Shown here: positions 10,191-19,852 of the stretch, piece after piece | Numbering within the stretch: the first letter of the stretch is position 1 | Layout of the letters: each line of letters opens with the position of its first letter | Assembly: GCF_001598255.1 (NCBI RefSeq) | Contig: NZ_BCYP01000030.1 | Location: 116,515-180,514 of the forward strand | Reading direction: 5' to 3' | From: Mitsuaria chitosanitabida ATCC BAA-476 = NBRC 102408 | Lineage (GTDB): Bacteria > Pseudomonadota > Gammaproteobacteria > Burkholderiales > Burkholderiaceae_C | DNA length: 64,000 bases | Program-made: the position numbers and the translations under genes | Notes under the pieces: generated by a model | The model's database searches: none | What the model saw: the letters and a program-made list of their open reading frames with translations, nothing else | What the model was told of the DNA's origin: nothing

Positions 10191-10521
10191 GATGATGTCG
10201 TCTCAAGGGTTGGCGCCACCGGCCGGATCGCGAGCCGCGCGGTCGCCTGTGCGACCCGAGGTCGGTCCGGAACGATGGAGGCCCAGGCGAACGGCACGAC
10301 GGCCGGAGGACATCCCCAGCCGCTCGCGCTTCCCGGTGGTGACCCACCTCGGGCGACGCCGACCTCGTGCGGATCACGAGTCCGGGCGCCCTGATCGCCA
10401 GTTGCGCGAAGCGTGCAGTGTAGCCGCACCGATGCGGGGCGCCGACCGAGGGCGCGCCATTCATGCGTCGCGCGCGCGGGTGACGCGCGGGTGGGCGGCG
10501 AGCGCGGGCTCGCCAATGAAA
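10191..10521. other. Intergenic region upstream of glyA
   Basis: About 330 nt without a supported gene between the terminator of the transglycosylase gene and glyA. The short frames here lack a ribosome binding site and family resemblance. It must hold the glyA promoter and 5' leader; I recognise no riboswitch consensus in it. Confidence 0.5.
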
Positions 10522-10522
10522 A

Positions 10523-10543
10523 ACAGGCTCCGTCGGAGCCTGT
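10523..10543 (-). terminator. Rho-independent terminator of the transglycosylase gene
   Basis: A perfect 9-bp stem (acaggctcc/ggagcctgt) with a 3-nt loop. On the minus strand it is followed by TTTTTC, giving a good intrinsic terminator 20 nt after the stop codon at 10563. Confidence 0.85.
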
Positions 10544-10562
10544 CGGTCGGGAGCCCTCGGGC

Positions 10563-11411
10563 TCAGCGCATCACGGTCATCGCGACCTGCTCGCCGCCGG
10601 TGGACGGGGCCGAGGCCGGCTCGCGGATCGGGCGCGGCGCCGACGGGCTGACGCTGCGGCCCGAGACGACGGCCTTGAGCAATTCCTGCTCGGCCAGCAC
10701 GCGGCCGGCGTAGCCGGTGTCGTCGGGCAGGTTGGCGGCGCCGACGTAGCGGCGCAGGCCTTCCTCGAGGCTGCCGGCGCGCTGGATGCATTCCTTCAGC
10801 ACCTGCACGCCGACGCGCAGGTTCGTGATCGGGTCGAAGGCAGCCAGATTGCCACCGAAGGCCTCGTACTTGTCGTCGTGCACCCGCGTCATGACCTGCA
10901 TCAGGCCTTGCGCGCCGACGGCGCTCTGGGCGAACGGATTGAAACCGGACTCGATGGCCATCACCGACAGGATCAGCGTGGGATCGACGCGGGCGCGCTG
11001 GCCGACGTCCCAGGCTTCCTTGACCAGGCGGCTGACCGGTTCCGGCGCGACCTTGTAGCGGCGCGCCAGGTAATTGGCCACGGCGGCCTGCTGGCGGGTC
11101 AGCTCCTTGGGATCGACCGCGGTGGCGCGGGTGATCGCGTCGGGCTCGACCATCAGGGCGAGCGTGTCGCCGGAGGCTTCCACGCGGGCTTCATGGCGCG
11201 CGTTGAGCCAGCCCAGCACCTGGCCTTCCAGTTGCTGGCGCATGTCCGGCTGACTGGCGAAGACCAGGCCGATGGCGACCACGGTGAAGCCCAGCAGGGC
11301 GAGGGTGTTGTGGCTGACGACCAGGAGGCCCTGGCCGATGTCCTTGACGAAAAGCACCAGGGCCGTGCGGGCCTGGCGGGGGAGGGATAGCAGGTCTGAA
11401 CGCGCTGTCAT
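10563..11411 (-). CDS. Membrane-anchored lytic transglycosylase (SLT domain)
   Basis: The 282-residue protein has one N-terminal transmembrane helix (around LLGFTVVAIGLVFA) and a C-terminal SLT/lysozyme-like domain: the catalytic glutamate in AIESGFNPFAQS, then AVGAQGLMQVM and the NLRVGVQVLKECI segment, followed by YVGAAN. It should cleave peptidoglycan glycan strands in the periplasm. The start ATG 11411 was chosen over upstream codons because AAAGGAG sits 6-7 nt before it. It is divergent from ubiD and ends in an intrinsic terminator. Confidence 0.88.
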   Translation of the reverse strand: MTARSDLLSLPRQARTALVLFVKDIGQGLLVVSHNTLALLGFTVVAIGLVFASQPDMRQQLEGQVLGWLNARHEARVEASGDTLALMVEPDAITRATAVDPKELTRQQAAVANYLARRYKVAPEPVSRLVKEAWDVGQRARVDPTLILSVMAIESGFNPFAQSAVGAQGLMQVMTRVHDDKYEAFGGNLAAFDPITNLRVGVQVLKECIQRAGSLEEGLRRYVGAANLPDDTGYAGRVLAEQELLKAVVSGRSVSPSAPRPIREPASAPSTGGEQVAMTVMR

Positions 11412-11715
11412 GCGACTCCTTTCTCCGTTCACGCCCATCGCGAGTCGGCCGGTGCGCGGATGCGGTTCACCGGGCGGACAGCTCTGGGGCGTGGCGATAA
11501 TGGGCCGGGTCGGGCGTCGTCGGCGGCCTGGAGGGCTCTCAGAGGGCTCCAGGCGACTGGTGCGACAAACGGGCGATCCAGCGTCCATTGGCAGCGTCGG
11601 TTCTCGCTTCCCATGCGAGGACCGGGATAACCCTGGGGGCCAGGGCAGGCCGCGATTCTATGGATCATCAATAACCCGTCAACCGTATGGGGCTTGTTCT
11701 TAAATACTTTTGGTT
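11412..11715. other. Divergent promoter region between the transglycosylase gene and ubiD
   Basis: A 304-nt gap serving both divergent genes. The last 80 nt before ubiD are noticeably AT-richer than the surroundings and are the likely ubiD promoter. No operator-like palindrome was evident. Confidence 0.5.
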
Positions 11716-13269
11716 ATGAAGTACCGAGATCTGCGTGACTTTGTGGACGCTTTGGAAGGCATGGGCGAGCTCCGCCGCGTGGCCGATCCGGTGTCCCCGA
11801 ATCTGGAAATGACGGCCCTGAGCGACCTGGTTCTCAGAGCGGAAGGACCGGCCTTGATGTTCGAGCAGCCGACCGGCTACCGCATGCCGGTGCTGGCGAA
11901 TCTGTTCGGCACGCCGCGCCGGGTGGCCTTGGGCATGGGCGCCGAGTCCACCACTCAATTGAGGGAGGTCGGACAGCTGCTGGCCAGCCTGAAGGAGCCC
12001 GAGCCCCCGCGCGGCCTGCGCGACGTGGGCAAGCTGGCGCAGATGGCCAAGGCGCTGTGGGACATGAAGCCCTCGCAGGTGAAGCGGCCGGTCTGCCAGC
12101 AGCAGATCTTCGAAGGCCCGGACGTGGACCTGAAGCGCCTGCCCATCCAGACCTGCTGGCCCGGCGACGTCGGCCCGCTGCTGACCTGGGGCCTGGTGGT
12201 GACGCGCGGCCCGCAGGGCATCCCGAATCCGCGCCTGCGCCAGAACCTCGGCATCTATCGCCAGCAGCTGATCGGCAAGCGGCAATTGATCATGCGCTGG
12301 CTGGCGCATCGCGGCGGCGCCCTCGATTTCCGCGACTTCGCGATCGCGAATCCGGGACAACCTTTCCCGATCGCGGTGGCGCTCGGCGCCGACCCGGCGA
12401 CCACGCTGGGCGCGGTGACGCCGGTGCCGGATTCGCTCTCCGAGTACCAGTTCGCCGGCCTGCTGCGCGGGTCCCGGACCGAGGTCGCCGACACCGCGGT
12501 GGGTGAGGGGGGGCGCATGCTGCAGGTGCCGGCCTCGTCGGAGATCGTCCTGGAAGGCCACATCCCGCCAGCGCCGGCCGGTTTCACCGGCCACAGCGAG
12601 GACGGCATCCCGCTGAAGGAGAAGGGCGGCTACCTGCATGCGCTGGAGGGGCCGTACGGCGACCACACCGGCTATTACAACGAGCAGGACTGGTTCCCCG
12701 TGTTCGAGGTCAGCCGCCTGACCCAGCGCGACGACGCCATCTACCACTCGACCTACACCGGCAAGCCGCCGGACGAGCCGGCCGTGCTGGGCGTGGCGCT
12801 GAACGAGGTCTTCGTTCCCATCCTGCAGAAGCAGTTCACGGAGATCGTCGACTTCTATCTGCCGCCCGAGGGCTGCAGCTACCGGATGGCGGTCATCTCG
12901 ATCAAGAAGGCCTATCCGGGGCACGCGAAACGGCTGATGTTCGGCCTGTGGAGCTTCCTGCGCCAGTTCATGTACACGAAGTTCATCGTGATCGTGGACG
13001 AGGACGTGAACATCCGCAGTTGGCAGGACGTGATCTGGGCGATCACGACCCGCATGGATCCGGTGCGCGACACGACGCTGGTCGAGGGCACGCCGATCGA
13101 CTACCTGGACTTTGCCTCGCCGGTGAGCGGCCTGGGCGGGAAGATGGGGCTGGACGCGACCAACAAGTGGCCTGGCGAGACGACCCGCGAGTGGGGTCGG
13201 ATCATCGAGATGCCCGACGAGCAGAAGACCCGCGCCGCCGATTTATATAGGCGTTTGTTCGGGGGCTGA
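11716..13269 (+). CDS. ubiD: 4-hydroxy-3-polyprenylbenzoate decarboxylase UbiD
   Basis: UbiD uses prenylated FMN, made by UbiX, to decarboxylate the ubiquinone precursor. The 517-residue protein shows [14 protein letters not shown] at the start, the EIVLEGHI and [11 protein letters not shown] active-site segments, and [16 protein letters not shown] further on. Between EGHI and EGPYGDHT there is an insertion of about 26 residues compared with the E. coli enzyme ([14 protein letters not shown]...), of a kind seen in Burkholderiales. ATG 11716 is preferred; an in-frame TTG two codons upstream is unlikely. No strong ribosome binding site is seen. ubiX is not nearby. Confidence 0.96.
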   Translation: MKYRDLRDFVDALEGMGELRRVADPVSPNLEMTALSDLVLRAEGPALMFEQPTGYRMPVLANLFGTPRRVALGMGAESTTQLREVGQLLASLKEPEPPRGLRDVGKLAQMAKALWDMKPSQVKRPVCQQQIFEGPDVDLKRLPIQTCWPGDVGPLLTWGLVVTRGPQGIPNPRLRQNLGIYRQQLIGKRQLIMRWLAHRGGALDFRDFAIANPGQPFPIAVALGADPATTLGAVTPVPDSLSEYQFAGLLRGSRTEVADTAVGEGGRMLQVPASSEIVLEGHIPPAPAGFTGHSEDGIPLKEKGGYLHALEGPYGDHTGYYNEQDWFPVFEVSRLTQRDDAIYHSTYTGKPPDEPAVLGVALNEVFVPILQKQFTEIVDFYLPPEGCSYRMAVISIKKAYPGHAKRLMFGLWSFLRQFMYTKFIVIVDEDVNIRSWQDVIWAITTRMDPVRDTTLVEGTPIDYLDFASPVSGLGGKMGLDATNKWPGETTREWGRIIEMPDEQKTRAADLYRRLFGG

Positions 13270-13491
13270 GATTCCCTGGTTCCTAGGGATCAGGGCTTGA
13301 AAGAGCCATGGCGCCTGCCTAAGGTTGTCAGGCCTTTCCGGCACTTCCTCTGGCGCAGTCTCTGCGCGCCAGGAGCCCTGCGGCAAATCGCCGTGGAGCC
13401 CCAAAGGCGGCTGGTCCGCCCACCCCTCCCAGTTCGGCATACCCGGCTCGGAGGGGTTTCTCGTTCTTGGGACGGCGTCGCGGCCGAGGGC

Positions 13492-14259
13492 TCAGTGCCC
13501 CGCCACGTAGCCCAGCCATTCGTAGCCGAGGTAGCGGGCCCGCGCCGCGCCCTCCTGCGACGGCAGGAAGTCGCGCCATTCCCAGTCCGGCAGCGGCACG
13601 TTGATGGGCGCGGCGACCAGTTGCACGTCCGGCGGCAGCGCCTCGCGGAAGGCGCGCAGCGCGCGGCGCATGTGCACGTCGTGGGTGACGACGATGACCC
13701 GGCGGATCGGCTGGCCGCGCAGCAGCGCGGCGGTGTAGAGCGCGTTCTCGCGGGTGTCGCGGGCCTTGTCCTCGACCCAGGTGACGTGGAAGCCGAACTC
13801 CTGCTGCGCGGTCCGCTTGGCCAGCCCGGCTTCGGTGGAGCCCTCGTGGTGGGAGGCGGGCGGCGCGCCACCGGTGAACAGCAGCGGGATCGAGGTCTGG
13901 CGCGACAGCCAGATGCCGTAGCGCAGCCGCTCGATCGAGAGCGGCTTGAGCTGCGCCGACCCATATTCCGGCATCAGCTTGCGCGCGCCGGCGCCAAGGA
14001 CGACGATGACGCTCTGCTGCGGCGGCAGGTCCTGGAGTTGTTGGACGCGGATCGCCTGCTGCGGGCCCAGCAGACGCTCCTGCAACCAGAGCGCGCCGAA
14101 CTCCGTGCTGCCCACCCAGACGGCCACCAGCCCGAGGACGAACAGCCCGCGAGCGAGCCAGTGGTGGCGCCGGCGCAGCCACCAGGCCAGCAGCAGCAGC
14201 GGGAAGGCGCCGGTCGGGGGTAGCAGAAGCGCCGCGACCGCGTGTGTCAGTTCGTTCAT
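13492..14259 (-). CDS. YdcF/ElyC-family membrane protein (DUF218)
   Basis: The 255-residue protein has two N-terminal hydrophobic helices (LLLPPTGAFPLLLLAWWL and GLFVLGLVAVWVG) and then a DUF218 domain starting at SVIVVLGAGARKLMPEYG, with RYGIWLSRQTSIPLLFTGG, DTRENA and VVTHDVHMRRAL. Proteins of this type (E. coli ElyC, YdcF) are linked to envelope and peptidoglycan biogenesis, though the chemistry is unclear. The minus-strand frame is open for a further 4 kb upstream, but that is the antisense of the next gene; MNELTH at 14259 is the sensible start. It converges on ubiD across 222 nt without a gene. Confidence 0.8.
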   Translation of the reverse strand: MNELTHAVAALLLPPTGAFPLLLLAWWLRRRHHWLARGLFVLGLVAVWVGSTEFGALWLQERLLGPQQAIRVQQLQDLPPQQSVIVVLGAGARKLMPEYGSAQLKPLSIERLRYGIWLSRQTSIPLLFTGGAPPASHHEGSTEAGLAKRTAQQEFGFHVTWVEDKARDTRENALYTAALLRGQPIRRVIVVTHDVHMRRALRAFREALPPDVQLVAAPINVPLPDWEWRDFLPSQEGAARARYLGYEWLGYVAGH

Positions 14260-14322
14260 CAGGTGCCAGGTGTTGAGCCCGCCAGCATAATCACCTTCCT
14301 TGACGACTTGTGGGCTTTGCTC

Positions 14323-17300
14323 GTGCTGTTCTCCGCTCTTCCCGTCTGGCCCCGTCGCATCGCGCGCGTCGCGCTCGGGCTGGTGCTGTTCCTGGTCGCG
14401 GTCCTGCTGATCGCCTGGATCGCGCTGCCGATGTGGATCAAGGGACCGGGCCTGCGTCTGGCCACCGAGCAGCTCGGCCGCGCGGTGACCTTGAGCGACG
14501 CGCGTTTCAAGCCCTGGCGCCTGGCGCTCGAGCTCGACGGCCTGAGCATCGCCGGCCCGACCGCCGACGCGCCGCCGCTGCTCGCGGTGCGGCGCCTCGA
14601 GACGGCGGTGTCGCCGCGCTCGATCTGGCACCTGGCCCCCGTGCTGTCGGCGCTGAAGGTCGAGTCGCCGCGGGTGCGCGTGGCGCTGCTGGCCGGCGGC
14701 GGGACCGACCTGGACGACATCGTCAAGCGCTTCGCCGCCGCGCCGAAGCCGGCCCCCGCGGCCGACGAGGGTCCGGCCGAGGCCGCCCTCTACAACATCG
14801 AACTGACCGACGGCGAGCTGCGCCTGGACGACCGGACCGCCGGCATGGTCCACGAGCTCAAGGCGCTGCACCTGGGCATCCCCTTCCTGTCGACGCTGGA
14901 CGCGGACGTCGAGGTGCATGTGCAGCCCCGCCTGTCGGGCCAGCTCAACGGCATCGGCTTCCAGAGCGAGGGTCAGGCCCAGCCCTTCGCCGAGACCCGC
15001 AGCGCCAGTCTGACCGTCAAGCTGGACGCGCTGGATCTGTCGGCCTACCGCGCCTACTGGCCCAGCGAGCTGCCGATGCGGCTCGCCAAGGGCTTGGTGG
15101 ACGCGCAGCTGACGCTGGACTTCACGCAGCCGCCCCAGCAGGCGCCGTCGGTGAAGCTCAGCGGCAAGACGGCCGTGCGGGACCTGTCGCTGCAGCGCCG
15201 TGACGGCGAGGCCTGGGAGGACTGGCTGCGCTGGCAGGCCTTGTCGATCGACCTGGCCGATGTGCAGCCGCTGAAGAAGCAGGTGCTGCTCGGCGCGGTG
15301 ACCCTGACGAAGCCCGAGCTGATGATGGGCCGCGATGCGCAAGGGCGCCTGTGGCTGCCGGTCGCCGATGGCGCGGCGCCGGCGAGCAAGCCGGCCCGAT
15401 CCGCCTCGGGCGATCGGGCGGCCGGCCCGGCGGTCGCGGCATCGGTCCCGGCCGAGACCGTCGCCGCCGCCGTGAAGACGGTCGCCGCGGCCAAGGCGGC
15501 CGCGGGCTCGGCGCCGGCCTCCGGTGCCGCCGCGACGAAGGCCGCCGATGCCTCCGCCAGGTCCGCGCCCTGGCATGTCGGTGTGCAGCGCTTGGCGCTG
15601 ACCGACGGTCATGTCGGCTGGGAGGATCAGGCCGTGCGACCTGCCGCGCAATGGCGCGTCGACGATCTGGACATCCAGGGCACGGGGTTGAACTGGCCAT
15701 TCACGGCCAAGGCCGCCCCGGTCACGCTGGCGGCGCGGATCGCGCCGGAGGGTGCCAAGGAAGGCGCCAGCCTGAGCGCCAAGGGCGAGCTCGGCAGCGC
15801 CGGCATCGCGCTGGACTGGGCGCTCAAGGATCTGGGGCTGTCCGGCTTGTCGCCCTATCTGAAGGCGACCACGCCGCTGCTGGTCGATGGCAGTTTCGCG
15901 ACGCAGGGCGCGCTGCGTGCCGGTCCGAACGGCGAGGACCCCAGGATTTCGTTGAAGGCGCTGTCGCTGGACGGCCTCAAGGTCGCCGATGGCCGCACGC
16001 CCGTGCTGGCGATGAAGCGGCTGAGCCTGGATCAGGCGGAGATCGCGCTCGACGCCCACAAGCTGACGGCGGGACGTTTGGCGTTCGTCGCGCCCGAGGC
16101 CAGCATCGGCCGCGACAAGGCCGGCCGCTGGAGCTGGGACGCGTGGATGCCGAGCACCGCGACAGTGGGGCAGGGCGCTGGCGCGCGCGCCGCTCGCCGG
16201 GACGCGCCCGGCCGTGATCGACTGACGCTGGAGCCACCGGCGCAGGCCTCCAAGGTCTCGTCCCCAGCGACCAGCGACGCGGGTCCGGCCTGGTCCGCGC
16301 AGATCGGCGAGATCGCCGTCGAGGGCGGGCAGGCGACGCTGCTCGATCTCGCCACCCATGTGCTGGCCGACGAGCCGGCGCGCCCGATCGGCGTGCAGGA
16401 GCTGGGCATCAAGGTCACCGGCATCGACTGGGACGGCCGCCAGCTGCGCAAGCCGCTGCCGGTGACGGTCGCGGCGACGCTGCGCCGGCCCGATGCGACG
16501 CGCCGCAACGCGCGTGAGGTGCCCAAGCTCCGCTGGGAGGGGCAGGTGGCGCTGGCGCCGCTGAAGGTGAACGGCCGCCTGAGCGCCGAGCACCTGCCCC
16601 TGCACTGGGCGGACCCGTATCTGGATCCGTCCATCGGCATCCACCTGCAGCGCGCCGAAGGCTCGGTGCGGGCCGGCTTCAGCTTCACGCAGACGCCCAA
16701 GGGCCCCGACGTGCAGGCCGGCGGCGAGCTGCTGATCGCCGATCTGCGCTTGCGCCAGGCGCGCCTGCAGGACGGGCAGCGGCGCTCGGCCGAGGACCTG
16801 CTCAGCTGGACCGGCCTGAAGCTCGCCGGGCTGAAGCTCAAGCTCTCGCCCGGCGGCGCGCCCGACGTGACCATCCAGCAGGCGGTGCTGGACGACGTCT
16901 ACGCCCGCCTGATCGTCAACGAGCAGGGCCGGCTCAACCTGCGCGACCTGCGCCAGACCGAGCAGGGTCAGGCGGTGGCCGCGGTCGCGGGCACGCCGGC
17001 GGCCTCGGCGCCGGTGGCGGTCACGGTGGCGAGCGCCACGTCGGCGCCGGGCGGCGCCGCCAGCGCGGCCCAGGCCGCCGCGGCCGGCGAGCCGCCGCTG
17101 CGCCTGAGCATCGGCGAGACCCGAGTCAACGGCGGTCGCGTCGATTTCAACGACCGTTTCATCAAGCCCAACTACAGCGCCAACCTCAGCGAGCTGACCG
17201 GCACGCTGGGCGCGTTCTCGGCGGGCTCGGCGGCGATGGCGCCGTTGCAGCTCAAGGGCAAGGTCGAGGGCACCGGGCTGCTGGACATCAGCGGCCAGCT

Positions 17301-18342
17301 CAACCCCAGCGGCGCGCCGCTGGCGCTGGACATCACCGCCAGCGCGACCGACATCGAGCTCGCGCCGCTGTCGCCCTACGCCGGCAAGTACGCCGGCTAC
17401 GCGATCGAGCGCGGCAAGCTCTCGACCCGCGTCCATTACCAGATCGATCCGGGCGGCAAGCTGGTGGCGGACAACAAGATCGTGCTGAACCAACTGAGCT
17501 TCGGCGAGCGCATCGACAGCCCGACGGCGACCAAGCTCCCGGTGCGGCTGGCGGTGGCGCTGCTCAAGGACCGCAACGGCGTCATCGACGTCAACCTGCC
17601 GGTGAGCGGCTCCCTCAACGATCCGGAGTTCAGCGTCGGCGGCCTGGTGCTCAAGCTGATCGTCAACCTGCTGACCAAGGCGCTGACGGCTCCCTTCTCG
17701 CTGCTCTCGGGCGGCGGGGGCGCGGACATGAGCCAGCTCGAGTTCCAGCCCGGCACCGCGGTGCTGGCGCCGGCGGCCGCGCAACGGCTGGAGCCGGTGG
17801 CCAAGGCCCTCACGGACAAGCCCGCGCTGCAGCTGAGCATCACCGGCTGGGTCGATCCGCAGGCAGAGCGCCGCGCGGCCCAGGCGGCGCGGCTCGAGGA
17901 CGCGATGGTGGCGGAGCGCCGCCGCGAGCTCCGACGCTCGCAGGTCACGCAGGTGGTGAGCGGTGCCTCCGACGCCGCCGCCGATCCGGCGACCGCCCCC
18001 ATCACGCTGGATGACGCGCAGCGGACGCGGCTGCTCAAGGTCGTCTACGACGGCGCCAAGCTGCCCAACAAGCCGCGCAACCTCATCGGCCTGGCCAAGG
18101 ACATCCCGGCCGACCAGATGCGACAGCTGCTGATGGACAGCTACGTCGTCACCGACGAGCAGCTGCGCGAGCTGGCGCTGCAGCGCTCGGTGGTCGTGCG
18201 CGACGCGCTGATCGCGCGGGGCGTGCCCAACGCGCGGATGTTCCTGGCCTCGCCCAAGCAGCACGCGGCGGGCGACGATCGCGGCGGCGACAAGGACAAG
18301 CCCTGGCAGCCGCGCGTGGATCTGGCGCTGAGCGCACAGTGA
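14323..18342 (+). CDS. Large DUF748 (AsmA-like) envelope protein
   Basis: This protein of about 1339 residues begins with one transmembrane helix (VALGLVLFLVAVLLIAWIAL) and continues as a long periplasmic beta-rich chain typical of DUF748/AsmA-type proteins, which resemble bridge-like lipid transporters. Recognisable DUF748 pieces are GGRVDFNDRFIKPNYSANL, LDISGQLNPSG and LPVSGSLNDPEFSVGGLV, and a C-terminal part reading LEFQPGTAVLAPAAAQRLEPVAKAL, reminiscent of OmpA-like repeats. Two Ala/Pro-rich linkers lie around 15.4-15.6 and 17.0 kb. The start is uncertain: the frame is open from GTG 14242, but that overlaps the divergent neighbour's start, so GTG 14323 or TTG 14308 is more likely. Confidence 0.82.
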   Translation: MLFSALPVWPRRIARVALGLVLFLVAVLLIAWIALPMWIKGPGLRLATEQLGRAVTLSDARFKPWRLALELDGLSIAGPTADAPPLLAVRRLETAVSPRSIWHLAPVLSALKVESPRVRVALLAGGGTDLDDIVKRFAAAPKPAPAADEGPAEAALYNIELTDGELRLDDRTAGMVHELKALHLGIPFLSTLDADVEVHVQPRLSGQLNGIGFQSEGQAQPFAETRSASLTVKLDALDLSAYRAYWPSELPMRLAKGLVDAQLTLDFTQPPQQAPSVKLSGKTAVRDLSLQRRDGEAWEDWLRWQALSIDLADVQPLKKQVLLGAVTLTKPELMMGRDAQGRLWLPVADGAAPASKPARSASGDRAAGPAVAASVPAETVAAAVKTVAAAKAAAGSAPASGAAATKAADASARSAPWHVGVQRLALTDGHVGWEDQAVRPAAQWRVDDLDIQGTGLNWPFTAKAAPVTLAARIAPEGAKEGASLSAKGELGSAGIALDWALKDLGLSGLSPYLKATTPLLVDGSFATQGALRAGPNGEDPRISLKALSLDGLKVADGRTPVLAMKRLSLDQAEIALDAHKLTAGRLAFVAPEASIGRDKAGRWSWDAWMPSTATVGQGAGARAARRDAPGRDRLTLEPPAQASKVSSPATSDAGPAWSAQIGEIAVEGGQATLLDLATHVLADEPARPIGVQELGIKVTGIDWDGRQLRKPLPVTVAATLRRPDATRRNAREVPKLRWEGQVALAPLKVNGRLSAEHLPLHWADPYLDPSIGIHLQRAEGSVRAGFSFTQTPKGPDVQAGGELLIADLRLRQARLQDGQRRSAEDLLSWTGLKLAGLKLKLSPGGAPDVTIQQAVLDDVYARLIVNEQGRLNLRDLRQTEQGQAVAAVAGTPAASAPVAVTVASATSAPGGAASAAQAAAAGEPPLRLSIGETRVNGGRVDFNDRFIKPNYSANLSELTGTLGAFSAGSAAMAPLQLKGKVEGTGLLDISGQLNPSGAPLALDITASATDIELAPLSPYAGKYAGYAIERGKLSTRVHYQIDPGGKLVADNKIVLNQLSFGERIDSPTATKLPVRLAVALLKDRNGVIDVNLPVSGSLNDPEFSVGGLVLKLIVNLLTKALTAPFSLLSGGGGADMSQLEFQPGTAVLAPAAAQRLEPVAKALTDKPALQLSITGWVDPQAERRAAQAARLEDAMVAERRRELRRSQVTQVVSGASDAAADPATAPITLDDAQRTRLLKVVYDGAKLPNKPRNLIGLAKDIPADQMRQLLMDSYVVTDEQLRELALQRSVVVRDALIARGVPNARMFLASPKQHAAGDDRGGDKDKPWQPRVDLALSAQ

Positions 18343-18446
18343 CCGCGGCGGCGGGCATGGGCTCGCCTATGCTCGCCACCCGCCGGGCTTGAACCGGCGC
18401 CGCGCGGCCCGATGTGGGGCTGTCGCCAACTTTCGAGGACATCGCC

Positions 18447-19022
18447 ATGACCACCACCCCGAATCCCGCCCCGCTCGGCCCCGGCGAGGACCTGATCACC
18501 CTGGGCGGCGGCTGCTTCTGGTGCACCGAGGCGGTGTTCCTGCGCGTCAAGGGCGTGTTGTCGGTCGAGTCCGGCTACACGAACGGCGAGATCGAGCGCC
18601 CGAATTACGAGCAGGTCTGCGGCGGTCGTACCGGCCACGCCGAAGTCGTGCGCGTGCGGTTCGACCCGAAGGTGGTCAGCCTGACCGACCTGCTGCAGGT
18701 CTTCTTCACCATCCACGATCCGACGACGCTCAACCGCCAGGGCGCCGACGTGGGGACGCAATACCGCTCGGGCATCTACTACACGCGGCCCGAGCAACTG
18801 GCCGAGATCCGCCAGGTCGTCGACGAGGCGCAGCGCGCCCACGGCGGCAAGGTGGTGACGGAGGTCCAGCCCGAGCAGAACTACTGGCCCGCCGAGGCCT
18901 ACCACCAGGACTACTTCGCCAACCACCCGGAGCAGGGCTACTGCGCCTTCGTCGTCGCGCCCAAGGTCGACAAGTTCCTGCTGAAGTTCCGGGAACTGGT
19001 GAAGTCCGATTCGCCCGCCTGA
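18447..19022 (+). CDS. msrA: Peptide-methionine (S)-S-oxide reductase MsrA
   Basis: MsrA repairs methionine-S-sulfoxide. The 191-residue protein has the catalytic GCFWCTEAVF, the SGYTNGE and GHAEVVRVRFDP segments, DPTTLNRQGADVGTQYRS and a C-terminal QNYWPAEAYHQDYF, all standard. No MsrB domain is attached. ATG 18447 has GAGG 9 nt upstream and gives the usual length; an upstream ATG at 18414 would add 11 non-conserved residues. The next gene starts 2 nt after the stop. Confidence 0.96.
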   Translation: MTTTPNPAPLGPGEDLITLGGGCFWCTEAVFLRVKGVLSVESGYTNGEIERPNYEQVCGGRTGHAEVVRVRFDPKVVSLTDLLQVFFTIHDPTTLNRQGADVGTQYRSGIYYTRPEQLAEIRQVVDEAQRAHGGKVVTEVQPEQNYWPAEAYHQDYFANHPEQGYCAFVVAPKVDKFLLKFRELVKSDSPA

Positions 19023-19024
19023 CG

Positions 19025-19852
19025 ATGGCGACCGGAGTACCCCCTCTCCCGCTTGCGGGAGAGGGCTGGGGTGAGGGTCTTCGAGCTGCCGCGCCGGGCG
19101 ACGGTCCCTCGCTGATCGAGCTGCACGACGTCCGGATGCGCTACGGCGCGAACGAGCTCCGCTTCCCCGACTTCTCTTTGCCCGCCGGCGCCCACCTGCT
19201 TCTGCGCGGCGCCTCCGGCAGCGGCAAGAGCACGCTGCTGGCGCTGATGGCGGGCCTGCTCACGCCCAGCGCCGGTCGCCTGACGATGGACGGCCAGGAG
19301 GTCGCCGCGCTGGCGCCGGCCGCGCGCGACGCCTGGCGCGGCGCGCGCCTGGGTTTCGTGCCGCAGCGCCTGCATCTGAGCGCCTCGCTGTCCGTCCGCG
19401 ACAACCTCTCCTTGCCCTACGTCGCGGCCGGCCTCGCGCCGGACCTCGCCCGCATCGAGGCGGTGCTGGCTGAACTCGGCGTCGCCGCCTTGCTCGACCG
19501 GCGACCCCATCAACTGAGCCAGGGCCAGGCCCAACGCGTCGCGCTCGCGCGGGCACTGCTGCGCGCGCCGCGCTTCGTGCTCGCCGACGAACCCACCGCC
19601 AACCTCGACGACGAGGCCTGCGACGCGACCTTGACGCTGCTGCGCCGCGCGGCCGAACAGCATGGCCTGTGCCTGGTCATCGCTTCCCACGACGCGCGGA
19701 TCGAGACGGCCTGGGCCGATTGGCCGGCCCTCCACCGCCTCCACCTGACTTCGGCCCGCGGTCCAGGTGTCATCGCGGATCGGGGCGAGGCCTTGCGGGC
19801 GCCGGCGCCGATCGCGCCCGTGAACGACGCTCCGTCATCTCCCGCCGCATGA
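19025..19852 (+). CDS. ABC transporter ATP-binding protein (LolD/MacB type)
   Basis: The 275-residue ATPase has Walker A GASGSGKST, Q-loop FVPQ, signature LSQGQAQR, Walker B VLADEP with NLDDE, and the switch histidine in IASHD. It resembles the LolD/MacB/FtsE group that pairs with FtsX-like permeases. Only one plausible ATG precedes the domain (19025), and the first 20 codons then read through a REP-like palindrome (PPLPLAGEGWGEG), so the true N-terminus is odd. The stop overlaps the permease start (ATGA). Together with the permease, DUF3299 protein and ZnuD-like receptor it probably handles a metal. Confidence 0.88.
   Translation: MATGVPPLPLAGEGWGEGLRAAAPGDGPSLIELHDVRMRYGANELRFPDFSLPAGAHLLLRGASGSGKSTLLALMAGLLTPSAGRLTMDGQEVAALAPAARDAWRGARLGFVPQRLHLSASLSVRDNLSLPYVAAGLAPDLARIEAVLAELGVAALLDRRPHQLSQGQAQRVALARALLRAPRFVLADEPTANLDDEACDATLTLLRRAAEQHGLCLVIASHDARIETAWADWPALHRLHLTSARGPGVIADRGEALRAPAPIAPVNDAPSSPAA
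19042..19078. repeat. REP-like palindrome in the 5' end of the ABC ATPase gene
   Basis: Stem ccctctcccgc/gcgggagaggg (11 bp, 2-nt loop) followed by the tail ctggggtgaggg. The same stem-plus-tail design recurs at 25121-25160 and, inverted, at 25216-25255. Such elements are usually intergenic; here it sits between msrA and the ATPase domain. Confidence 0.85.

Noticed and set aside
13492..18264. Minus-strand frame of 1590 codons through the DUF748 gene
   Set aside because: Only its last 255 codons (YdcF-like) are real; the rest is antisense shadow with biased composition.
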